This document shows positions 57,735 to 64,000 of a stretch of DNA of 64,000 nt, one piece after another. This DNA comes from Schistocerca nitens (lineage: Eukaryota; Arthropoda; Insecta; Orthoptera; Acrididae). Location of the stretch: positions 100,860,269 through 100,924,268 of the forward strand of contig NC_064625.1 in NCBI RefSeq assembly GCF_023898315.1, given 5' to 3'. The notes below the pieces were generated by a model that saw only the letters and a program-made list of their open reading frames with translations, was not told where the DNA came from and searched no databases. Every line of letters begins with the position of its first letter. Position 1 is the first letter of the stretch. The position numbers and the translations under genes are program-made.

Positions 57735-58920
57735 ACACGTCAATGCCCCGTTTCTGGAACATTCCAGATTTCCACACTCCTAAACATCCCTAGGTTCACT
57801 GTTTCTGATGTGATAGTGAAGTGGAAACATGAAGGCACACGTACAGCACAGAAGCGTACAGGCTAACCTCATATGTTGACTGACAGAGACCGCCGACAGT
57901 TGAAGAGAGCCCTAAGGTGTAATAGGCAGATATCTATCCAGACCAACATGCAGGAATTCCAAATTGCATCAGTATCCACTGCAAGTTCTATGACTGTTAA
58001 GCGGGAGGTGAGAAAACTTGGATTTCGTGGTCGAGCAGCTGCTCATAAGCCACACATCATGCGGTAAATGCCAAATGATGCCTTTCTTGGTGTAAGGACG
58101 ATTGAACAGTGGAAAAGTGTTGTGCGGAATGATGAATCACAGTACACATTGTGGTGATCCAATGGCAGGATGTGGGTATGGCGAATGCCCGGTGAACGTC
58201 ATCTGCCAGTTTGTGTAGGGCCAACAGTAAAAATTGGAGGCAGTGGTGTAATGGTGTGGTCATGTTTTTCATGGAAGGGGCTTGCACCCCTTGCTGTTTC
58301 GCGTGGCACTATCACAGCACTATCGTGGTCTTGCGGTAGCGTTCTCGCTTCCCGTGCTTGGGGTCCCGGGTTTGATTTCCAGTGGGTTCAGGGATTTTTC
58401 CTACTTCGAGATCACTGGGTGTTCTTCTGTCATCATCATCATCATCATCCATCCCCATTACCGTCAGAGGAAGGCAATGGCAAATCACCTCCGCTAGGAC
58501 CTTGTCAAGTACAGTGGTGCGGGTCTCCTGCATCGTTCCATATGCTCCTCGGAGTATGGGACCTCATCATCATCACAGCACAGGCCTACATTGATGTTTT
58601 AAGCACCTTCTTGCTTTGCACTGTTGAAGAGCAGTTCGGGGATGGCGATTGCATCTTTCAACACAATTAAGCACCTGTTCATAATGCACAGCCTGTGGCA
58701 GAGTGGTTACACGACAATAACATTCCTGTAATGGACAGGCCTGCACAGAGTCCTGACCTGTGTCCTATAGAACACCTTTGGGATGTTTTGGAACTGCAAG
58801 AGTGGAAGCTGTTATTAAGGCTAAGGGTGGGCCAACACCACTGAATTCCAGCATTAGCGATGGAGAGCGCCACGAACTTGTAAGTCATTTTCAGCCAGGT
58901 GTACTTTTGATCACATAGTG
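57735..58920 (+). mobile_element. Tc1-type DNA transposon, decayed, carrying a SINE
   Basis: Transposase pieces on + include LTDRDRRQLKRALRCNRQ (57876), the Tc1 paired-like DNA-binding region, VTVKREVRKLGFRGRAAAHKP-like sequence, NDESQYTLW with the first catalytic Asp (58129), GSGVMVWSCFSWKGLAPL (58240), FQHN-stop-APVHN (58655, where the second Asp should be), and SPDLCPIEHLWDVL (58752) with the catalytic Glu. The end ggtgtacttttgatcacatagtg is Tc1-like. A SINE splits it at 58321-58571. Confidence 0.85.
58321..58571 (+). mobile_element. tRNA-derived SINE inside the Tc1 element
   Basis: The head gtggtcttgcggtagcg (box A type) and ggtcccgggtttgatttcc (box B type, GGGTTTGATTCC with one change) fit a tRNA origin. 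The body contains ccattaccgtcagaggaagg and ends in (ATC)n. A perfect 10-bp target duplication, atcacagcac, lies at 58311-58320 and 58572-58581. The ORF over it is a fusion artefact. Confidence 0.9.
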
Positions 58921-59039
58921 TACTTTCATCAGCTTCTAGTGGTCTTATTTATTAGACATATGTGGTACAAAGCTATATCACTTTTCAATGTAGCTTCTGT
59001 CATACTATACGTCACCAGTGCTTATGAAGTGCCTGAATT

Positions 59040-60620
59040 TCACTAGGGAAAAAAATTCAGTTAAGAGTTTGCACCACATCAAACAGGCTCAACTTGCTGA
59101 ACAGTCAGTTTGTGGCGCCATCACATTTCTGTCTAAGGTTGCGAGTCATGCTGTGTTGTGAAGCTTGTAGTGGGGAAGAGTTGTCACTATTTCCTTTGTT
59201 TGACACTGAAGCTCACAGCTTATTTAATTTCAATCCTCCTCCTTTTATGTTAAAGGTTTTTTTTTTTTTTAATTTCTCTGGCCTACCTGTGCAGCCTAGC
59301 ATACTAGTGATTGGATCTCAATGAAACTGTAGTATTTTAGAAATGAATTTAGTGGTCCCCTGGTCCCAGTGCACAATCTGCTACTGCTGATGTATCCTTG
59401 TTGCCCAGACGACAACCCCTATTATTTCTATGAGACAGGTTTTAACCGTTAGACTGTGCTCTATGAACTGAGCTAGAGTTGCCTGTCTGTGTTGTGCTAT
59501 AAGGAAACATCAAGTGGCGAAAGTGATGTTGAAGAATTGTCAACTGCTGACAGTGGTCCTGCAGAATGTGGGCTGTTAATTGTCATGGAGATAGGAATAA
59601 ATTTGCATTTTGTAGAATCTCCAAATACACTTGATATTTTCACATTCCTTTTTTCACCTGGCTGAAAAACAATGATTGTTAATGAGATGAACAAATATGC
59701 TGAACAGTTTGAAAGTTCACATGCAGATACACTGAAACAACAATCCTGTGTGTGCAAATGGGTACCAGTTGACAACTGGGATTTGTTCAAAGTGTTAGTC
59801 CTACAAGGCATCACTCCAAAACCTGGTTTGTCAATGTAGTAATCAAGGAAAGGAATTCTAGAAACGCAGATTTTTATAAAAATAATGGGTCTGCATTTTC
59901 TCCTCCAATAAAATCCTTCACGAGAGTATCAAAATAAATCAGATGTAATAAGCTTATTTTCATGGTCACATTGCCGCTGCACAAAGCTCTAAATTGTTGG
60001 CAATTTACAATTGCAGCAATCACTCGATTTTAAGGAAGTCCTCCAAAACTTGTCAGATTATGCCATGCTGCATGAAGATGCCCCAAGATGTGGGAGTAAT
60101 TACACACATGGCAACAGACAGTGGCACAAGAAATAGCCCATTGAAGAGGTTGATACTTGTTTTTGTATTTCTTGTGTACATTTGACTGTGTATGGGAGGA
60201 GTTTTATGCACTGCTACTGGCAGTACAGAAAAGGAGGAGGAATGAAATTAGACAAGCTGTGGGTCTTAGTTCTAAGTAAAGCAAACAGTGCAAACTGTTC
60301 CCCACTACAAGCTCCATAACACACGTCGAAACGATTCTGCAATTTTGAGCACCTGTCTGACAATTTCACAAACCAGTTGCTGCACGGCTATGGACATACG
60401 ATTTGGCTTGCTAAGGTTACTTTGAGATTGTAACCACTTTCTGAGTCATTAAAGCCTCTGACATTGTCTCTAGCATTGGAAGATGGAACATTAGGCAGAG
60501 AAAGTTTCCTTGGACCAGAATCTAATTGGCATAAAACAGAAATCACTAAGGAGTTCAGGCTTCATCCAGCTCACTGTAGCATGTCGTGGACATACTGACA
60601 AACCCGAATGGGCAAACACT
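59040..60620 (+). repeat. Unclassified dispersed repeat, copy 2
   Basis: It shares ordered blocks with 33105-34880 as described there. Near 59435-59475 the minus strand has ctagctcagttcatagagca, a tRNA box-A-like stretch without a clear box B. It may therefore include a SINE remnant. No protein domain was recognised. Confidence 0.4.
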
Positions 60621-60639
60621 TGAAGACATACACAGTCTA

Positions 60640-60893
60640 TCTCACAAAAGTCTTTTCGAGAACTGATGAGGAGTCCAGGACTGTATTAAAACATCCCTCT
60701 GTATTGCTCTTGTGTGGACGACAAAGAAGAGATTAGACTAATTACAGCACACACAGAGGCATTTATAGAGTCATGTTTCCCACAAGCTGTATACAAATGG
60801 AATGAAAAGAAATCTTTAATATGTGATACAATCAGGAGTACCCTCTACTGTTCACTTCAAGTGGCTAGTAGAGTATGTATGTAGACGTAGAAT
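60640..60893 (+). mobile_element. LINE 3' end fragment
   Basis: aagaagagattagactaatta, acacacagaggcatttat, gagtaccctctactgttc and gagtatgtatgtagacgta match the 3' end at 44140-44320. Confidence 0.7.
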
Positions 60894-61497
60894 TACGATT
60901 TTCATTTGAATGATCTTCACATATTGATTTTAGAATCATCTTTTCACTTTCTCCTGTCTGGCAGAAAGTAGTAATAGACAGACAGGCAGACAACAGTACT
61001 GTAAAAAAGTCTCAGAAGTTTGGAAAATAAAATACACTGCAAGAATTAGACAAGTGTAGGAACAGCTATGCTTATTTGCCTTCATATTGTAGAGACCTCA
61101 TTGTGTTACATGAAGTCAATGAAAATTTGTGAGTTTTTATTTTACTTCCAGTGTTTCAGTTTCTTAACATATAATGTATATGTCTGCATTTAATTAAAGA
61201 CCCTTATCGTCTTGCAGTTCATTAGCCCCAAACATTTGTCTGCTAACAAACAGCTACATGATGTGTGTTTAAATGCTCTCTCCTGTCAGTTACTCTGAAC
61301 TATTGCTGCTTGATTATCCACAGACATTAAAAACATACAGGAAAATTAATTTCAGTCAACACTTGTGACTGTGACTACAGCAGTTTGGCTGACAAGTCTT
61401 TTTTTCAGTACTCAATCAATCATTCGTTGCCTGTGGATATGACTAATTGCCACAGATCCTTCCTTAATTATGTTACTTTTCCCCTCACTATTGATCA

Positions 61498-61925
61498 TTG
61501 TTGTGGTCATCAGTTTGGAAACTAGTTTGATGGAGTTCCCATCGCTAATGCATCCTGTGCAATCCTCTTCATGTCTGCATAACTACTGCAGCATACATCC
61601 ATGCGACCACACTTGCTGTAGTCAAGCTGTGGTCTCCCTCTAGAATTATTTCTCCCCACACTTCCCATTGTTACCAAATTCATGATTCTTTGCTTTTACA
61701 GGATGTGTACTATCAACCAGTCCATTCTTTTAGTCAATCTGTGCCATAAATTTCTTCTTTTCTGCAGTTCAGTTCAGTTCCTTCTCTGTAGTTATCTGAT
61801 TTATTCATCTAATTCTTGGCATTCCCCTGTAACAGCAAATTTCAAAAGCCTGTGTTCTTGCTTGTCTCAGTTGTTTATCATCCACAATTCACTTCCATAT
61901 GAGGTTACACTGTAGTCTTGATACC
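61498..61925 (-). mobile_element. RTE 3' fragment, old
   Basis: It starts ttgttgtggtcatcagttt, then gaaactagtttgatggag, caagctgtggtctccctct, ggatgtgtactatcaaccag and ctgtaacagcaaatttc. These are the antisense of the RTE C-terminus and tail, strongly mutated. Confidence 0.75.
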
Positions 61926-61954
61926 TTCAGGAAAGAATGGTAACACAGTTTGCT

Positions 61955-62250
61955 ATAATTGGATGGATTAAAAAAATCTACTAACCAAGCGGTGTCAGGA
62001 GGAAAGACATATAAAAGCTAAAAATATGTGCAAGCTTTTGGAGCCATTGGCTGCTTGTTCTGGCAGAAGGGTTGGAGAGGAAGAAAATGGGATTTACGAA
62101 AAGGACTGGTGAGGTTTACGAAATGGGGAGAGTTCAGAAAAGTCACCGAGGTCAGGGGAGACTTACCACACAGGATGTGAACAAAAGACTGATTGTTGGG
62201 GACTGTATTGAATGAGATTTGAAATGTGAGAGCTTAAAGGTGGAAGATAG
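61955..62250 (+). repeat. Foldback-element arm
   Basis: ggatggattaaaaaaatctac, caagcttttggagccattgg and gctgcttgttctggcagaag are a hairpin-repeat arm. The opposite arm was not seen. Confidence 0.45.
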
Positions 62251-62259
62251 GGTGAAGAT

Positions 62260-62402
62260 AAGCATGACAGAGATTACTGACAAAACATCGTGCAAAAGTT
62301 AATAAGAGTAGAAAGCTAAGTGTGGTAGAGAAAGCATGACAGAGATTACTGACAAAACATCGTGCAAAAGTTAATAAGAGTAGAAAGCTAAGTGTGGTAG
62401 AG
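62260..62402. repeat. Perfect 71-bp tandem duplication
   Basis: The unit from agcatgacagagattactg to gtgtggtagag occurs at 62260-62330 and again at 62332-62402 without differences. It indicates a recent duplication. Confidence 0.92.
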
Positions 62403-62518
62403 ATGGGGGAGGAAGTAGACAGGTTAGAAAATAAAAGATAGTGTAGAAAACTAAAAGGGAATGAAGAAAGGATTAGTTACTGGGAAGGAACACAAGATTG
62501 AGGAAACTAAACAAAATA

Positions 62519-63736
62519 CACTGAAGCGCCAAAGAAACTGGTATAGGCATGCATATTCAAATACAGAGATACGTAAACAGGCAGAATACGGTGCTGCAGT
62601 CGGCAACGCCTATATAATACTAGTGTGTGGCACAGTTGTTAAATGTGTTACCACTGCCACAATGGCAGGTTATCAAAATTTAAGTGAGTGTGAACGTGGT
62701 GTTATAATCGGCGCATGAGTGATGGGTCACAGTTTCTCCGAGATAGCGATGAAGTGGGGATTTTCTCATACGACGATTTCACAAGTATACTGTAGATATC
62801 AGGAATCCAGTAAAACATCAAATTTCCAACATTGCTGTGGCCGGAAAAAGATCCTGCAAGAATGGGACCAACGACAACTGAAGAGAATAGTTCAATGTGA
62901 CAGAAGTGTAACCCTTCCACAAATTCCTGCAGATTTCACTGCTGGGCCATCAACAAGTGTCAGCATGTGAACCATTCAATGAAACATCATCAATATGGGC
63001 TTTTGGAGCTGAAGGCCCTCTCGTGTGCCCTTGATGACTGCGTGACACAAAGCTTTGCACCTCGCCTGGGCCTGTCAATACCAACATTGGACTGTTGATG
63101 ACTGCAAACATGTTGCCAGGTCGGACGAATCTAATCTCAAATTGTATCGAGCGGATGGACATGTATGGGTATGGAGACAACCTCATGAATCCGTGGGCCC
63201 TGCATGTCAGCACATGACTTTTCAAGCTGGTGCAGGCTCTGTAATGTGGGGCATGTGCAGTTGGAATGATATGGGACCCCTGATACGTCTAGATACTACT
63301 CTGACAGGCGACGCATACATAAGCATCCTGTCTGATGACTTGCATCTATTCATGTCCATTGTGCATCCCAATGGACTTAGGCAATTCCAGCAGGACAATG
63401 TGACACCCTACACGTTCAGAATTGCTACAGAGTGGCTCCAGGAACACTCTTCTGAGTTTAAACACTTCCGCTGGCAGCCAAACTCCCCAGACATGAACAT
63501 TATTGAGCATATCTGGGTGCCTTGCAATGTGCTGTTCAGAAGAGATTTCCACCCCCTCGTACTGTTAGGGATTTATGGACAGCCCTACAGGATTCATTGT
63601 GTCAATTTCCTCCAGCACTACTTCAGACATTAGTCGAGTCATGTCACGTCATGTTGCGGCACTTCTGCGTGCTCACCGGGGCCCTACACAATATTGGGCA
63701 GGTGTATCAGGTATCAGTTTCTTTGGTTCTTCAGTG
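62519..63736 (+). mobile_element. Tc1-type transposon with terminal repeats and TA duplication
   Basis: The ends cactgaagcgccaaagaaac (62519) and its imperfect complement gtttctttggttcttcagtg (to 63736) are flanked by TA (62517-62518 and 63737-63738). The length of 1218 bp is normal for Tc1 elements. The transposase reads + with an N-terminal helix-turn-helix (NLSECERGVIIGA, MGHSFSEIAMKWGFS) and a catalytic core. A stop and frame changes break the N-terminal half. Confidence 0.92.
63055..63633 (+). CDS. Tc1-type transposase, C-terminal catalytic part
   Basis: This 192-codon frame carries the catalytic triad context of a DD34E transposase: SDESNLKLY (residues about 23-31, first Asp), VMWGMCSWNDMGPLIRL, FQQDNVTPYT (second Asp), and QPNSPDMNIIEHIW (Glu). 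It cuts and pastes the element at TA dinucleotides. The frame is lost after EHIWVPCNVL. The ancestral C-terminus continues in the next frame from 63522 (AVQKRFPPPRTVRDLWTALQD). The first 60 residues of the core and the DNA-binding domain are in other frames, so the copy is inactive but fairly young. Confidence 0.82.
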   Translation: MHLAWACQYQHWTVDDCKHVARSDESNLKLYRADGHVWVWRQPHESVGPACQHMTFQAGAGSVMWGMCSWNDMGPLIRLDTTLTGDAYISILSDDLHLFMSIVHPNGLRQFQQDNVTPYTFRIATEWLQEHSSEFKHFRWQPNSPDMNIIEHIWVPCNVLFRRDFHPLVLLGIYGQPYRIHCVNFLQHYFRH

Positions 63737-63792
63737 TAATTAACATAAATTAAGTCCAGGTGGGTGGTGAGAACCAAGAACATGTTTTAACA

Positions 63793-63996
63793 TTAGTTCC
63801 CACCTGGCGAGTTCTGAGAAACTGCTATTTGGGGGAGAATCCAGATGGCGTGTTTGATGAAACAGGTACCAAGGTTACAACTTTCATGTTGTAGGGCATG
63901 TTGTGCAACAAGAGATTGTGTGTTGCCAGTGTTTATCCCCTGTGTATGCCCATTCATCTTAACTGATAACTTGTTGGTAGTCACACCAGTGTACAA
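63793..63996 (-). pseudogene. GIY-YIG-like nuclease fragment at window edge
   Basis: The minus strand reads MYTGVTTNKLSVKMNGH, then SLVAQHALQH, CFIKHAIWILP. The spacing YxGxT...L..(R/K)M..H...S(L/V)VAxH resembles GIY-YIG nuclease domains of Penelope-like or related retroelements. It runs off the right edge, so its 5' context is not visible. Confidence 0.4.
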
Positions 63997-64000
63997 GGCT

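Noticed and set aside
58170-58670. Novel 166-residue protein
   Set aside because: A fusion of Tc1 transposase and SINE sequence in one frame by chance.
51555-64000. Later Rab27 exons
   Set aside because: Searched by eye for HAY, CGNKxDL and SAx blocks with splice sites; none found in the window.

Overview
The window looks like a piece of a large, repeat-rich insect genome, most probably a grasshopper or locust (Acrididae, Schistocerca-like). Three things suggest this: one small conserved gene with introns of about 16 and 19 kb; many copies of non-LTR elements I associate with orthopteran genomes, including an RTE-type LINE with a (CAA)n tail, CR1/Jockey-type LINEs and a 5S-rRNA-derived SINE; and frequent Penelope-like, Tc1/mariner and foldback elements. 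The species is inferred, not shown.

The only host gene I can support is Rab27 on the + strand. Its visible exons are a probable N-terminal exon at 16322-16368, the P-loop/switch I exon at 16575-16719, the WDTAGQE exon at 32503-32570 and the FRSLTTAF exon at 51440-51554. The reading frame is continuous across all three junctions. The NKxD, SAx and C-terminal prenylation exons must lie to the right of the window.

Layout: 1-3975 is a LINE fossil split by an old RTE copy, which itself received an inverted RTE tail. 4030-8230 holds a SINE, foldback elements and LINE fragments. 8470-13026 is a decayed LINE with an SGNH-like N-terminal region, interrupted by a MITE. 13250-14740 is a broken transposase-like gene with an RTE tail inside it. 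14745-16321 is the apparent upstream region of Rab27.

Intron 2 (16720-32502) is dominated by a four-level nest at 17430-28300. A minus-strand LINE is split by a plus-strand LINE; that LINE is split by two Penelope-like elements and a MITE; one Penelope-like element carries a 5S-derived SINE. After it come satellite-like repeats, a foldback element and a perfect 466-bp palindrome. Intron 3 (32571-51439) holds a tRNA-derived SINE, two mariners, a hAT-like relic split by a nearly intact RTE element (38937-42225, perfect 11-bp target duplication, one frameshift), a well-kept LINE reverse transcriptase (44619-45698), a small Penelope-derived palindrome and a 1.3-kb inverted-repeat element. The last 12 kb (51555-64000) is the next Rab27 intron, with a long LINE, two Tc1 elements (one with a SINE inside) and an unclassified repeat shared with 33.1-34.9 kb.

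No bacterial-type operon, CRISPR array, rRNA gene or functional tRNA gene was seen, and I recognised no LTR retroelement or other virus-like element. The most unusual structures are the two Penelope-end palindromes with hammerhead-ribozyme-like motifs and perfect target duplications, and the deep insertion nest.
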